In this document: piece by piece, positions 21,063 through 33,860 of the stretch
Numbering within the stretch: the stretch's first letter is position 1
Layout of the letters: the number at the start of each line of letters is the position of its first letter
Assembly: GCA_025201365.1 (NCBI GenBank)
Contig: JAIXMF010000001.1
Span: 806,001 to 870,000 of the forward strand
Reading direction: 5' to 3'
Length of the DNA: 64,000 nt
Origin: Syncephalis plumigaleata
Lineage: Eukaryota > Zoopagomycota > Zoopagomycetes > Zoopagales > Piptocephalidaceae
Position numbers and translations under genes: made by a program
Notes under the pieces: model-generated
What the model was told of the DNA's origin: nothing
Seen by the model: only the letters and a program-made list of their open reading frames with translations
Database searches by the model: none

Positions 21063-22270
21063 AATGTCATTAATATACTCGTTTGCTTGCTTGCTCTTCC
21101 ACCTCTACCCGTCATTCCCCGTTAGCCACTCTCCATCTGCTCCTCGCTACGCTAACACTACACGTCTCTTACCTGAATACACTCCCATACCTGTACTCCT
21201 CTTCTCATTACTCTTTTGTTGTTCTCGGTCACCTTCACTATTCGTATATTCCTATTCCGTTGTTGTTACTGCTGCTGCTCTATCAATAGGCCAACACCAC
21301 GTCATATGTTCACGCGTTCTATTCGTTTTCTCTATTGTCTTTACTTCTTTGCAGCTTGTGGTGCTTCTCTACGGACAGCCACTGCAATTACACGTTATAC
21401 GCACTTTATTCCACTGTGTTTGTCCTCCACTCTATAACACTTGTACACGATAAGGCTACACTGTTTATTTGTATTCTAGTCTGGTGCTTGTACCTGTGCA
21501 CGATACTGCTGCTACTTGCTGACCCTCTCCCTTGTTTATCAAACTACGATACTGCACTCTCGTCAGATCGGTACCATTTACCCGTATTCTATCACTGTAT
21601 GCTCCTATGGGATACTCACACTGTTTGTTTACCAGTCCGTATTCGTATTGTTATTAGTTTGTATTGACTACTAAGAGTAGCTTTATATGCATACATGCAG
21701 GTTAGTCGACCAGGAATGTACTACTATAGCTTCTCCCGGTAGTATGCCACTTGCTAAAACATATTGTTTGGTTAATACCGCTCACAACGAACACTGCTTC
21801 TCAATAGTTTGTTGACAGCACTGCTTGTTGCTTGTACTGATAGCTTGTTCGTTTACTCGTCCACTACTCTATTCATACACTCGTATCTCAAGTGTTTATT
21901 TGTAATCTACACGGTAAGTGGTGTATACGCGGTATTCACTTTATTCACTAGCTGCTGCTGCTGCTGCTCTTTCTTGTTGTATCAACTCTGTTTATTTATT
22001 TGTTTGTTTGTATTCTATAAGCATATGTGCTCATTCGCTCTATTCACTCCTACTACTATCCATACTACTTGTTCCTCTGCTTCTATTCTCATTCAGCCAA
22101 TAAACACCGTATCAACTTCATACATATCGCTGTATTCTCTACACTCTATTGAGCATGCTTTGCTTTCAACCAATACAACTAACTACTACTACTACTACTG
22201 CTATTCCTATCATTCATATTCAGTTATCAGCAGTATACAATCAACTAGAATATATCACTCATCTACTCAC
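21063..22270 (+). other. Pyrimidine-rich, strand-asymmetric tract
   Basis: About 1.2 kb in which C and T strongly dominate the plus strand, with scattered CTG, CTA and TTG short repeats. The open frames across it give only Leu/Ser/Tyr/Cys-rich low-complexity peptides, so I do not call genes. Shorter tracts of the same kind precede several plus-strand genes here. Confidence 0.5.
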
Positions 22271-22921
22271 TGATTATGCATTAATATCATGGATGTATAT
22301 TTACCTGTAGTCATTGTAATGAATTGTATAGCAAACCATCGAACAACACAATAGATACGGATCATCTGACGTGATCGTGCGTGCATTGACATGATACACT
22401 GCTACTACCTAATACTTGAATCACGAACTATAACTGAATGACAGCATGGCTTACAAGTAGAAACAATGGTTTAATGGTCATTGCCATCATAGTTGGAGTG
22501 TATTCAATGACTTGTCTATTATCTCGAATGCTCTAATGTTAGCTAGTTTCATACTAATGCATATGTAGATTGAGCTATTATTGAAACTAAATCGAATTCC
22601 ATTCCATTTCAATATCAATCATGCACGTTTCAATTGCAGCTGAATCAATACACTATTATGGATTTCATTCATGTTAGTTGTAACCGAAGCAGGACTATAA
22701 ACGGCATTTAATATCTATAATTGGTAATCACACATGGCGAAATACCGTATTTTGTTTATTTTATGTTTTTGCTTGACATTCCAATACCATAGTCATTGAC
22801 TACTCACCTATAAATGAGCAGCTATTTGCCGTGAACAAGTCAATAGCTCACTATCCTCTCCTCATTTACACGCACAATATAACCACATCCACTTTTTTAT
22901 TCTTAGGCTGTAACAAGCAAT

Positions 22922-24160
22922 ATGCGAGTTACTCCACATTCTGCATTGGCTATTAGCACTTGTGCTTTAGCACTGTTATCCCAGCTACCGAGTGTTCACG
23001 CATATTTCGGTGTTTTCGAAGAAGGTAAGCTATTTATACGTAGTCTATCCGATGTCTGCTAACTTGTTTATAGGTGACAACACTATCACTACTTTTGCCG
23101 AGAAACACGTTGACAGGTATAAAGAAAATCTTGGACTATCGAATATCCGCTGGTCCAAGAGGAATAGGGAAACTCTTAGTCTTGCTCGGGTAACTTGGAA
23201 TGAGCAAGATGCCTTTATGAAGTGCGCTATGGTGTCAATATCTGGCCCATAAGTAGTGGATTAGGGATAAATATACGTGAAGTAACCACAAAGGAGGTTG
23301 ATGCATTCAGTGTAAGTGTATGATATATTAGTCAAATAGTTTCACTTATCATATGGCATAAAAATAGGCACTGGTGAAAGCAAAGAATGAGCTGAAAGGC
23401 AACTATGCAACAGGTCGACAATATGTCATGGATCCATTGCATCGATTTGACTTTTCTCGAGAAAATCGTATAAGATATTACTGTCATCTTTACAGCTTTA
23501 TTGATGGCGTACTTCTAAATGATTACATCAAAGGAAAAACCATTTCTCAGGCATTTATCTTTGCTTCCGAAGTATTACACGAAGTCATTAAAGGTAGGCA
23601 TTATGATTGTTCATATATACATAATTACTAATTGCTTGTAGCTCAATCTATCTTTACAATGCCGGCATTATTCATCATGATTTGCTTCCGAAAAGTAAGT
23701 AAACATTACATAATAAACTACGCTAACAATGGATATAGATATTATGCTAGAGAAAGGCCCAAGTGGTAAAATAGTTGGTGTAAAGATTATTGATCTGGAT
23801 GCAACAAAAGTATTTAGAAAGGAGCAAACCTGGCAACCTATAATTCTGAATAACAACGAGTACTTATCGTTGAATCCAACTCAAAGATATGAGAGTTGTG
23901 ATGAACTTAAGGATGCGATATCTGAATTCTTAGAGGTGTTCGTTTATGCCGACAGAGGAGAAAAGCTATTTGATCTTAACTACAAAATACCAGCAAAGGA
24001 TGTATCACATTATTTAGCACGCATTAAGACGTCTATGCCTTATATGGACATGCAAGAAGGTAATGTAGATTCAGCCATTCCTGCAATGTTTTATCTTCTT
24101 AAAGCGCATCACACAATACAATGGATCCATTTACCTGTTCCTCTCCTATACGCGTATTAA
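22922..24160 (+). CDS. Secreted protein-kinase-like protein
   Basis: Exons: 22922-23024, 23074-23311, 23369-23593, 23642-23694, 23739-24160. The first exon encodes a signal peptide ('MRVTPHSALAISTCALALL', cleavage after VHA). Later exons carry kinase features: 'IWPISSGLGINIREV', a helix 'QAFIFASEVLHEVIK', the catalytic loop 'YNAGIIHHDLLPKNIML' (HxDLxxxN pattern) and 'VKIIDLDATKV' in place of the DFG motif (DLD). The ATP-binding Lys and Gly loop are not clearly visible. Two one-base frame breaks (near 23220 and in the exon at 23642) separate these parts; they may be assembly errors or decay. Fungal proteins of this kind, exported yet kinase-like, are poorly understood. It converges on the Rvs161 gene. 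Confidence 0.6.
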
Positions 24161-24691
24161 GAGGACTAAGGCCACGCACTCTCTAATTATAATTGAAACA
24201 CTATTAGTATACGGTAAGTATCGAGTAGTAGCTGATTCATTATGCCAAAATGCTAATCTGTCATTGAATCAATTAGTAATCATATAGACAATGAGAATGT
24301 GATGACACTCGCACAGCATGACCATACAACTACCGATATCGCTGTATGATCTAATGATTTCATCATCAATAAACGTATTCACTATTCGATACAATAGGAT
24401 TCTAGCTTTTAAATGTACTGCTGCAATATGATGTGCTCGTCATTAGGAGTATAGCCAGCAATGGACTTGGCTAAGTGTATACAACTAGATATACAATGAC
24501 TATATAGAATGACTAATGTTAACTGATAATGCGCATAGCTTGTAGAGGTATTTATTAGTGCTACGCCATTACGGCAAACTTGGTTATAATCAATGTTAAT
24601 GCAGGTATAGTTGGCTTATTTATTGATCAATTTTAACAGATGATAGGTGGCATGGTTTAGGAAACAAATTGAAAGAGAAAAAAGAAAAGAA
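24161..24691. other. Intergenic between convergent genes
   Basis: About 530 bp of AT-rich DNA with no recognisable gene. It contains an aataaac polyadenylation-like signal near 24368. Confidence 0.5.
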
Positions 24692-25909
24692 TTAGCTAAG
24701 CCCGCAGATACTTAGTTCACGCATCTCTTGCATAATCTGTGCTAGTTCACCGTCATTCTGGCGTAGATTTGTGCCATCCGATGATGCACCGGGAATTTGC
24801 AACGATTGCAGACGATCGTGTGATTCGCTCGAGAAGCGATGCTGCAGCTTAACTAGTGCTTCAAAGGAAGGATCCAAGTAGGGAACACGTAGATCGACTA
24901 GCTTCGGCAGTTCCGTGATCAATTGGGAGTTTAACGCATCATAGATCTCTTGCGATTGACGCATATTTGCTTCGGCCTAGATATTACATTACGCACAATT
25001 GCGGATATGGATATGTGAATAAATATACTAGATATACGCACGACTGCTCTATTCGATACTACTTACACGAGGCAGTTTAGATGGGTCATCACTGGGTTTC
25101 TCCGTTAATTTGCGCACTTTACTACGTGCCGCATCATAATCGAGCAGTTTGTTATGACGCTTGCGTACCGCATCGTTCACTTCAGGGAATAGTGCGCAAT
25201 ACCGTCCGATGGGATTGAGAACAGTCTCGCGACATTGTTCATCCTAATTATATAGGATAACATATTAATGACGTAGTAATAGCAGTAATAGATCAGTGAA
25301 TGATAACTCACCACGTCACCGCGTAGCGATTGATCGATTTCACTCATGACACTCTTGTAACGAGCGGCTGAAGCGCCCAGTTCACTGTCCTGGCTACTCT
25401 CCAGGAATTGTGCCACGGTATTGGCGATATGCATTTGCGAGTTGCTTAATGCTATAGGTAAATAATATTAGAACCAATATAAACAATTAATGCATACTTA
25501 CACCGTAATGAATCAAGATAACCTTTAGCATCCTTATGTAGCTTATTCATCTTTGTTTCCATACTAATAATCATTAGAATATTACCATTATCAGCTATCT
25601 ATCCTCGTAGTCAATAGTCGAGTGGATTCGGTCACTTACGCTCGATAACGATCCTCGATATCAGAGAATTCACGGTCCACCGTCTTATCGACATGGCCAC
25701 CGCGTTGCATAAGCTGTGGCAATATATGAGTATTTCATGATAGTCAGTCGTCGTCGTCGTCGTCATCTACTCGTACTATCGTCAACTTACCGAGGTGCCT
25801 GCTCGATTAACTGATTTAACAAAACCCGCCCTACATTATATCGAGAACATACCGTAAGTACTCATATCTAGCTAGTAGTAATAGTCATAAGCTATACTCA
25901 CCAACTCAT
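24692..25909 (-). CDS. rvs161: BAR-domain adaptor, Rvs161/Hob3 orthologue
   Basis: Seven exons, all in phase: 25909-25902, 25830-25791, 25713-25640, 25563-25502, 25451-25312, 25243-25067 and 24976-24692. They give 261 residues, against about 265 in yeast Rvs161. The start 'MSWAGFVKSVNRAGTSLMQR' is characteristic, as are 'VDKTVDREFSDIEDRYRA', 'LDYDAARSKVRKLTEKPS', 'ALNSQLITELPKLVDLRVP' and the close 'MQEMRELSICGLS'. It is an N-BAR-only protein without an SH3 domain. In yeasts it dimerises with Rvs167/Hob1 and bends membranes at endocytic sites and cell-division or fusion sites. The first coding exon is only 8 nt and is joined by a canonical GTGAGT donor. No frame break was found. Confidence 0.93.
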
Positions 25910-27394
25910 GATGACTATATTGGTTGTAATGAGAAATGAAATGCAAATATAGAGAGAGATAGAAAAGTGAAAGTGAACGAATGAACCAGTATTTCTTGGC
26001 ATTTGTCAAACGAAACTTGTGACAGTTTTATGCGATCACTGAAACATGCTCAGGGCGTATGTTCTGCATTGGTATACGATGATCATCATAGCAGTGCCAA
26101 ATCATGAAACGATATACGGACACTGACTTTATTATTATAATTATTATCGTCATTATTGATTTGTCGAATAACTCAATAGCTCTACGGTCGCTAGATGCCA
26201 TTACATCTCAGTGAATCGTATTTTGTATTACTTCACCATCTTCTATTAATAATGTTATTGGTATAGGATCATTATCGCGTATCTGCTCCGTTCCGTATAG
26301 TGTTATGCATAGATACAATAGATCTATTTATAAATAAAAGAAATTGCCATGCTCTCCCTCTCCCTCTCCTCTATGTATTATCCTATTATTTATTGGCCGT
26401 GGACCTGCAATGGTAATTGGCCAGCCTACTATCCATAGATACAATGACAGTAAACCTGCAATGGCAGTCATCTTCTAAATAAATTCCTATCCGAATTATT
26501 TAGTCAATATTCATTTTCTATACTCCTTTTCCCTTTGGGGACTGTCAGCTGACAATGGCTATATGATTTATATGTATATTGCTATTCATCATTCAACTAG
26601 AAGCTATTGACTATTTTGACATCATTGATTGATGGCTCGGCATCGACCATAGTAGTCGGAGTTGCCATCGATAACATGACAATGTCACCAACAACGACAG
26701 CAACATATACTCTCCGTGAATGATGTCCACGTTTGACTAACATCGCTGTTGTTGTTGTTGCCGCTGTCGCGTGTAGATTGCAATCTACATACGATATCGT
26801 ATGAACACCTGGCATCCACGTTTCTCCATGTTATTTGCTTTCTTCATCCTTTACGCCATGGCAAAGATGAATAACATGTTCATCGTAGGGATGTGCCTAC
26901 GACATGCTATAAAACTTGTATCTCACCATTCGACATAAAGACTGAAACAAGTACCATCTGTAAGGAAGATGAGGAAAGGGGAGTCGAGCTGCACGTCGCA
27001 GTCATGTGTTACGCGGGTGTGCACGCTGCAATAGTACGAATGTGTAGTGTGTGTGCGTGTGTGCATGTCCATTCATTCCATATCAATAGCATAACCCAGT
27101 CACTTGTTACTTCAAATAGAAGCACGTTGACATTCTCGACTATTTTTTTCGTATTTTCATATTTTTTGTCGACTATTCTGTACTGTTGCTGTTGTTGTTG
27201 TTGTTGTTGTTGTTGTTGCAATTTCTATCTATTCATTATCATTATCGTTACAAGCTATAGATTGATGTGGTAGTGATATCTTCTTAATCGACAATTAATA
27301 AATCAATCGACTGACTGACTGACTGACCGACCAGTTGATCAATCAATCTACACTATCATTATTCATATTTACTATTACTATCAACTGACCAACA
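25910..27394. promoter_or_regulatory. Divergent intergenic region between Rvs161 and MOB genes
   Basis: About 1.5 kb with no supported gene. There is a CTCCCTCTC run near 26350 and a TTG repeat (about 27186-27218) followed by GACT repeats (about 27308-27330) just before the MOB start. Confidence 0.5.
27186..27218. repeat. TTG/CAA trinucleotide repeat
   Basis: About eleven tandem ttg units upstream of the MOB gene. On the minus strand it would read as poly-Gln, but no gene supports that. Confidence 0.8.
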
Positions 27395-27944
27395 ATGCTG
27401 CTGGCATCGCGTAAACCACGACATCATTCGAGCGGATATCCTCACACATCCACAGCTGGTAGCATCAATTCTACCAGTATGACATCTTCGTCTCGTACTT
27501 GTGGTGAATTCCCACTACTGATGCAAAGTCATACTATATCGTATAAACCTACAGCGAAACGTGCAACAGCAACTACACTGCGTAAAATCACTCGCAGTCT
27601 GTCAAATATCTTTCCTTCTCGTAAATCATCTACAACGAGTCGTACCCTATCATCGTACAATGGAGTCAAGAGTACGGATGACCTTCATCATCACGTAACG
27701 ACGACAATGACCACATTGACACCATCTGACAGGTCGGCTGGTGTCCTGCCACCATCATCGTCGTCATCAACATCATCATCATGTGGCCATGATAGTCATA
27801 CGCTCTCATCACATAGACCTACCGCAAGTATTAAAATGGCCACCGCAATATTCGACGGACCTCGTATGGCATCGGCATCCACACCAAATATGATTGAGCG
27901 AAACGGACGACATGATACGCCAGAACGACAATCATCATCATCTG

Positions 27945-27978
<34 letters not shown>

Positions 27979-28838
27979 GGGTAAACATCTGGTACCAGTA
28001 GCCAGTAGACTATCGGGCGACCTGAGTATCGGACTCGATTGTCTACAAAAAGCCGTTAAATTGCCTACTGGCGAACAAGTATCGGAATGGATGATCGTTC
28101 ATGGTAAGTATATACACACACACATTGATAGGATAATACGGATATTTACACGACATTCCTCTAACCCATTGTCATCTATACTTCTGCTTAGCCATCGACT
28201 TTTTTAACCAAGTCAACCTGCTCTATCGTACTATTGTCGAATTCTGTACCCCGCGTAATTGTCCCGTTATGTCGGCCGGTGATCGCTATCAATATCGATG
28301 GGTAGAGGAGAAGGCATTGCATCGACATAGCGTTTGCTTGTCGAGTAAGAGTACCACTACTATTACTTCAGCATCCATAGGCACGGGAAGCGATTGCGGT
28401 GCCACTACTATTTGTGCGTCAACTCGCACTACACGGCATAGAAAAGGAGTGTCGTCGTCGTCGTCATCATCGTCATCGCGCGCCATTCTAATACCCGCCC
28501 CTGATTATATCGATAATGTGATGCAGTGGGGATTGCGTATTATCGATGATCCTCAGCTGCTTTCTGGCAAGCCTGACAAACTATTCGCGCGAATGCTTCC
28601 CACTATTATTCGTACGCTATTCAAGCGATTGTTCCGCATATTCGCTCATATTTATCATGCACACTTGAATGCCATTCAAACATTAGAGCAAGAAGCCCAT
28701 TTAAACACTTCGTTCACTCATTTCATTCTATTCGCACAGGAATTCAACCTTATTGACGAACGGGAATTACACCCAATGGCCGAAGTTATCGCCTTACTCA
28801 CCCGTAGATCCATGCCTTCCAAATGGTTATTAGCCTAG
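27395..28838 (+). CDS. MOB family kinase activator with long N-terminal extension
   Basis: Two exons, 27395-28103 and 28192-28838, encode 451 residues. The first about 220 residues are Ser/Thr-rich with poly-Ser and poly-Thr runs. The MOB domain starts at 'LPTGEQVSEWMIVHAIDFF' and contains the zinc ligands in 'EFCTPRNCPVMSAGDRYQY' (two Cys) and 'RIFAHIYHAHLN' (two His). The family signature 'EEAHLNTSF' appears as 'QEAHLNTSFTHFILFAQEF', followed by 'NLIDERELHPM'. A poly-Ser insert splits the middle of the domain. MOB proteins bind and activate NDR/LATS kinases in mitotic exit (Mob1) or morphogenesis (Mob2). The core resembles Mob1, but the long extension recalls Mob2, so I leave the subtype open. 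Confidence 0.9.
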
Positions 28839-29361
28839 ATTTTCTTTCTTTTTAGTTATTGATTTCTTGTGTATTCACTCGTGTATTTTTGTGCTGCGAA
28901 TTATCATTACCATTCATTCATTGATTCACCTTTCGCGTCAGTAGTTTTTGTTAACGCTTTGTCGTAATAAATTTAGCTTAGTTTATTATCAATATTGGTT
29001 GCATCAGCTTGTATTATGTAGCAGTAAATGATAGTGTATACGTACATTAATGTGTTAAAAGGATGGTCTATTATAAAAAGGAATCTGGTCATTATTCCTT
29101 TTTCTATTTTTTTATTAACATAAAATAATAACTCTACAAGAACTGAAAGGCCAGTGTTGCTAAATGATAAAGAACAAAAGATGAAGGGAAATGATAATAA
29201 AATAGATAATGACTGACATGACAGCAGTAGCGATAATAAGAATAAAATAAAATAATAATAAAAGATAAAAGATGAAATAGAAATGAAAGCGAGTGAGTAC
29301 AGGCTATGTCCATCCTGTATATGTTTGTATATTTCTGTAATAAGTGTCTATAGTCATCCGT
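28839..29361. other. Intergenic between convergent genes
   Basis: AT-rich with A-rich runs (29180-29290). gtaataaatttag near 28965 may be the MOB poly(A) signal. Nothing else is recognised. Confidence 0.5.
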
Positions 29362-31634
29362 TCAAACCTTGACTCCCCATAATTGATCACCGCTCACCGA
29401 GGATGCTTGCGTCGGTGGTTGATCATGCGACATATCACGTCGATGTTTAGCGGTAGTCGCTCTATGTTGTTCCGCCGCTTTCGAGTGTAGATGATCGCGT
29501 ATACCACCGCTACTACCGCTACGTTGATATAGCCAGGTTCGTTTGCCGGTTTCCGCGGTGGGCGAGTGTAACTGCGCATCATCATTATCGGGTGCATCCA
29601 CACGACATATAGGCACTACCATATGATGATTTGTATCAATGTAGCAGCAGCAGCAGCAGCAGCAGCACATTCACCGGTAACCTCACCTGCTATATCATGT
29701 TTATATGGCGTGCCATCACTATGGTCACTCATATGACCCATAGGAACGGCATTCCCGTCTAGACTGCCCTCGCTGCCAGCTTGACTATCATCGCCTCCAT
29801 CTCGTGACGGCGATGTCCATGCTTGTTACGACGGAATACGTGTCCCACTTTACGTGCCATATCCTTAAGACGATGCTTCGACGGACGATTAGGCGCTTTG
29901 CTAGAACTAGCCGGTAGCATAGCATCGGCATTATCTGCCATCGTGTCATGATGGGCTAGTTCTGCTTCCTCATCCGCTTCTTTATCCTCATCTCCATGGT
30001 TTCGTTGACGTGATCGACTTCTTTCTCGGAATAATGACGTCAACGGGTGAAGACGACGTCGTTCCGAGGAATTCTCGGTAGATGAACTGCTTGAACTGCT
30101 TGAACTACTACTGCTAGAACTACCGCTAGAACTACTAATAGCATCTTCGTCACACATTGATCCAAATGAGAATGAGGACTGCGAGAGATGTGGTCCACCT
30201 TTTCTTTCGCCACCACCGCCACCACCGCCATGTGTAACTGGTGACGCTCCATCTACTCTAGGCAATGGTGACCGCATACGAGATATAGACGACCCGCTAT
30301 CCATATGCGAACTATGCGGCACGTCGCCAAACACGGCCAATGTCGTACGCGGTGATAGTAGATTCGACATGATATCGTCTTCAGCGTCGTTCAAGTTGCT
30401 TACCGAGCCACGTATCATGCTTAGTGAATTGTCTAACAAAGGACGTGATGTTGACCCGCGTTCCTTGTCAGAGTTGACACCGATAGACAAACGACGAATC
30501 GGTCTATTAGAGGAGGAGGCGACAGCGTGACCAGTCTGAACGTCATGATCCTTCTCCGATTTCTTCTTATTGTCATTAGATTGTTGTCGACGTCGCATAT
30601 TCCTAAATCCATCACCGCTCATACCGCCAATGTGCGCGGCATCCTTTAGCTCATCTTTGAGTTCCTGCCAGAATGAACTCCATTGACGGAATGCCGATTG
30701 CGACCATGATGCGTGAGACCATGATGCACTAGGCATCACCGTATGACGTCGGTTTAAACCAGGTCGAGGTAGTTCAGCCGGTGATTTTGGCGGTGTTACG
30801 GGAATGGCTGCGTCATCGGCGTTTTTAACATCGGCAGATTGTAATGGCTCCACTGTCACTGGATTTCCATGTTCATTAAGTGATTGTGGCGATACTTCTG
30901 GAGGAGATGCTGGCAGTGGAATATCCGTTGGGATGAGTAAAAGCGATAACGACTTTCCCTTATGCTTGTACTTTTTACTCTTCTTACTCTTCTTACTCTT
31001 CTTCTTATCTTTCTTTTCCTTACGAGCACTTGATTTCCATTGACGAAGTTTCTTTTGCAATTCTTTAGATTTACTTTTGCTGCCACCAGGTGCATTTGGA
31101 TCTTCATCACTATGATGACGACGATGACGACGATTGCCTGATCTATGGAACATGATAGATGCGCCATGCGAGGCACTAATGTCAACGGGAGATCCACGAC
31201 CATGCTTCTGCGTTGCTTGATGTACATTACGAACGTAGCGGAGACATCGTTCAAAAGTAGTCTCCGGATTGACAGGCGGTAGCTAGACGCGTCAACGTAA
31301 GTATAATGATGATATATATTACTATTATTGCCATTATTTTGGCTTGTGTCTTAGTTTTTACATATATATATATACATACCAGACTTGTGTGCAGTATCAA
31401 GTTCTCTCGGGTCAAGTCAGCACGTTCACCGACACCTGGTGTATCTTTGGAGGTCACGGTAGAACCGTCTTCCTTGCGACCTGTTAGTGTAGCGGTTAAT
31501 CCAGCCATAGCGGCAAATGCACTGCGTTCCTTTAGCGACGGTTCCGATGTCTGTCGTCTGAGGCGAAAGCGCGGTCTAGGCAGTGGAGTACCGCCTAGAC
31601 GCAGATGAAGTGGGTTTAGTTTGGCATGTGCCAT
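29362..31634 (-). CDS. Basic, Ser-rich protein of unknown function
   Basis: Three exons: 31634-31380, 31282-29687 and 29615-29362, about 701 residues. The N-terminus is 'MAHAKLNPLHLRLGGTPLPR'. Exon 2 begins 'LPPVNPETTFERCLRYVRN' and holds a very Lys-rich block ('KEKKDKKKSKKSKKSKKYK'), a short helical segment 'WSSFWQELKDELKDAAHIG', poly-Ser and poly-Gly runs, and a His/Arg/Lys-rich stretch. The C-terminal exon ends 'SVSGDQLWGVKV'. No domain is recognised; the Lys block could be a nuclear or nucleolar targeting signal or a membrane-binding patch. A one-base frame break lies near 29805; the total length is one base short of a multiple of three. The intron at 29616-29686 contains a CTG/CAG repeat. 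Confidence 0.6.
29643..29667. repeat. CAG/CTG repeat in an intron
   Basis: About eight units of gca/cag on the plus strand, within the last intron of the basic-protein gene. Confidence 0.85.
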
Positions 31635-33236
31635 AAGGAAATGAAACTAGTAACTATTGTACGTTTTCTCTTGTACGAATAAACAACAGCAACAACAGTA
31701 ACAAATAACAACAACAAATAACAACGTTAGCGTAGAAACAACTAGTAGTAATACGAGATGTCAGTAGAATATAAATAAATAGTATAGGTTAATGATTGAT
31801 GGTATGCGTGTGCGCGTCTAAATAATGGTAATCTGCTTAATAGCTAATGAGGCGAATGTGATAAACGGGAAAAAACAACTAAAGAGTGGTGATTGCAAAA
31901 CAACAAGTGAACATGATACACTGTTCAGCGTCTAGACCACTGAAGTAGGATGGTAGTTAGTTAGTTAGTTAGTAGTTAGTTGTAGTTGCTATTGTAGTAA
32001 TGTAGAAGAAAGAGGTGAATACGGAGTAGCATATGTCTATTGCGGAGCATGAGACAATAAAAACATGTCGCTTCTCGCATCCAAGTCACGCGGCTGCATT
32101 GGCAAGCATCCTTCTTCATACATATATATTTGCCCCACATGCTTGTTTTGCTGCCATACACTCGCTCGCTCGCTCACTCACTCACTCACACGTACATGTG
32201 TACGTATGTATGTACGTACACTCATACGCACCCTCATACTCACTTGCTTGCCTGCCTACCAACACTTACCTATTTGATGGTCGAGCATGCGACAAGTGCA
32301 TAAGCAAATGATTGAATTTACACACACACGCGTGCATACGCTCATATATTCAAGTCACTATTACAACTACTGTTGTTGATAGATTGAACAATGTGTAGAT
32401 GTACCATTCAGTATATGGATGGCACCCTTGGCGCTCATCAAACCGCTGAGATAGGTGAGTGTTACTTTCTTTTTTTGGGGCAACTACTCCAGTGGAAATA
32501 ACAACAATGTTACTAACAATATTACAACAAGGATGTATAGGTATTGGCAGTAGCAGCAATAAACAATTGAATTGTATCTGCCACGTATGCTATTAGGGAG
32601 AGGGAGATATGTTTCCATCCAGTTTCTACTAATCCCTGTTTAATATACATACGTGTTTTCCATCCAATTAGCGCATTTATCCTTTAACTTTAGCTGTTTA
32701 TTAATAAATGGATTAACACAATAGTTAACATCCATTATTACATTGCTATTATTATTGAGTAGTTGTCATGGCCCTAGCAGTTGAGGATTATCGTTACTCA
32801 CATCTAAATACGTAAGCGTTAACTATCATTTATTCGTAAAAACAAAAGGCTAACTGCGCAAATTGGATGGAAAAAGCCTGTAACCGGAAATAAAGAGTAC
32901 CTCTTACCGATCAGTATCATCTTTCGCATCTATTGTACTATTGATACTAAACAATGGATTGAGTAGTTCGACATTGATGCTATTCTATTATATAGAAGAA
33001 ATAGAGCTCATGTCCTGACATTTGACATGCAACATAGTATAATCTATGATTTGTATTGCTGCTACTACTGCATCATCATCATCATCATCATGGCAGATAA
33101 TAATGGTATAGAAAAGGCCTGAGTAGAGGCCGTTGCTCTTTGGCATCAATTTCCACTTCTTTTTTCTTTCTTGCATTCCATCTGCATTTTCATATTGCAT
33201 TGCTAGCATTTCATATTGCATACGTTGGCGACAACC
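31635..33236. other. Gene-poor region, about 1.6 kb, with a MITE
   Basis: It contains the MITE copy at 32652-32880, TTAG repeats near 31950-31980, CTCA/CACT runs near 32160-32185 and a CAT run near 33070. No supported gene. Confidence 0.55.
32652..32880. mobile_element. MITE with Tc1/mariner-like ends, copy B
   Basis: A 229-bp element matching copy A at 15412 along its ends and much of its middle, in the same orientation. The right end is identical over at least 35 bases (through GGATGGAAAAAGCCTG); the left end begins CGTGTTTTCCATCCAATTAG and has lost a few bases. Flanked by TA at 32650-32651 and 32881-32882. Non-coding. Confidence 0.8.
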
Positions 33237-33860
33237 ATGTTGTTTATAGTACTAGTTGTTTTGTGTTTATTCCATGTTCATGTAAGCTACTATTGTTATT
33301 ACTATTACTATTACTGTTGCTTACGTATGTTATCCTACGCAGATATCATCTCAGGCGTCGTTTAGATCTACTATTACGGTACCTCCCGGGAAAATAAGCA
33401 TTCTATCGACGGTATATCCATGCAGTTGACGGAGCTACACATGACGCTTGCATCGGAAATGTTATTTGGGCCTACCAAATGCCTTGTAACATGGTCGATT
33501 CAGATGGCAACAACACGAATAGAGCTTATTACGAGATACCCGGCAATGCCACGCAATACCTAATGTATAACGGCACGCAGCGTGTGTCGGTGGGGCAGGT
33601 GCTCGTATCTACAAGTGTCACTGGAACTTAACGTCTGTGCCGATGATCAAACGGCATCCTGTCTAATGCTCGACAATTACGACTCAACCAAGGATGCTAA
33701 GGTATCCGTTAACTATACCTATTACAACGCTTCTGACTCTGGTGTAGCGCGTGCTCAATCGTTAACGGGCAACACCGCGTCAAGCACGTACACTTCCATA
33801 TCCTACGTGTATACCATTGTGGTATGCGTATTACTGCTAGGAACATCTTTAAACTTCTGA
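33237..33860 (+). CDS. GPI-type secreted glycoprotein, unknown (tandem member 1)
   Basis: Exon 1 (33237-33281) is a 15-residue signal core 'MLFIVLVVLCLFHVH'; exon 2 runs 33343-33860. Recognisable parts are 'ISSQASFRSTITVPPGKIS', 'DACIGNVIWAYQMPCNM', 'GARIYKCHWN' and 'NVCADDQTASCLMLDNYDS'. Several N-glycosylation sites (NNT, NAT, NGT, NYT, NAS) are present, and the C-terminus is a hydrophobic tail ('YVYTIVVCVLLLGTSLNF'), as for GPI anchoring. The frame changes about three times by single bases along exon 2, so the gene is either miscalled in the assembly or decaying. It shares its build and several motifs with the gene at 34161. No known family is recognised. It probably sits on the cell surface. 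Confidence 0.5.

Larger units (their letters stand above)
20130..22921. other. Gene-poor region, about 2.8 kb
   Basis: It holds a short pseudogene-like frame (20330-20500) and a long pyrimidine-rich tract (about 21063-22270), then AT-rich DNA before the kinase-like gene. There is a CACGTG-type box in gatcacgtgatg near 20206. No intact gene seen. Confidence 0.5.

Noticed and set aside
21055-22273. Plus-strand frames of 68-154 codons rich in Leu, Ser, Tyr and Cys
   Set aside because: Low-complexity by-products of the pyrimidine-rich tract, with no signal-peptide logic, splice structure or motif.
26597-26815. 72-codon minus-strand frame in the Rvs161-MOB spacer
   Set aside because: Poly-Thr and repeat-derived, no signal peptide or homology signal.
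27009-27221. Minus-strand poly-Gln peptide
   Set aside because: Arises from a TTG microsatellite in the MOB promoter region; no other coding support.
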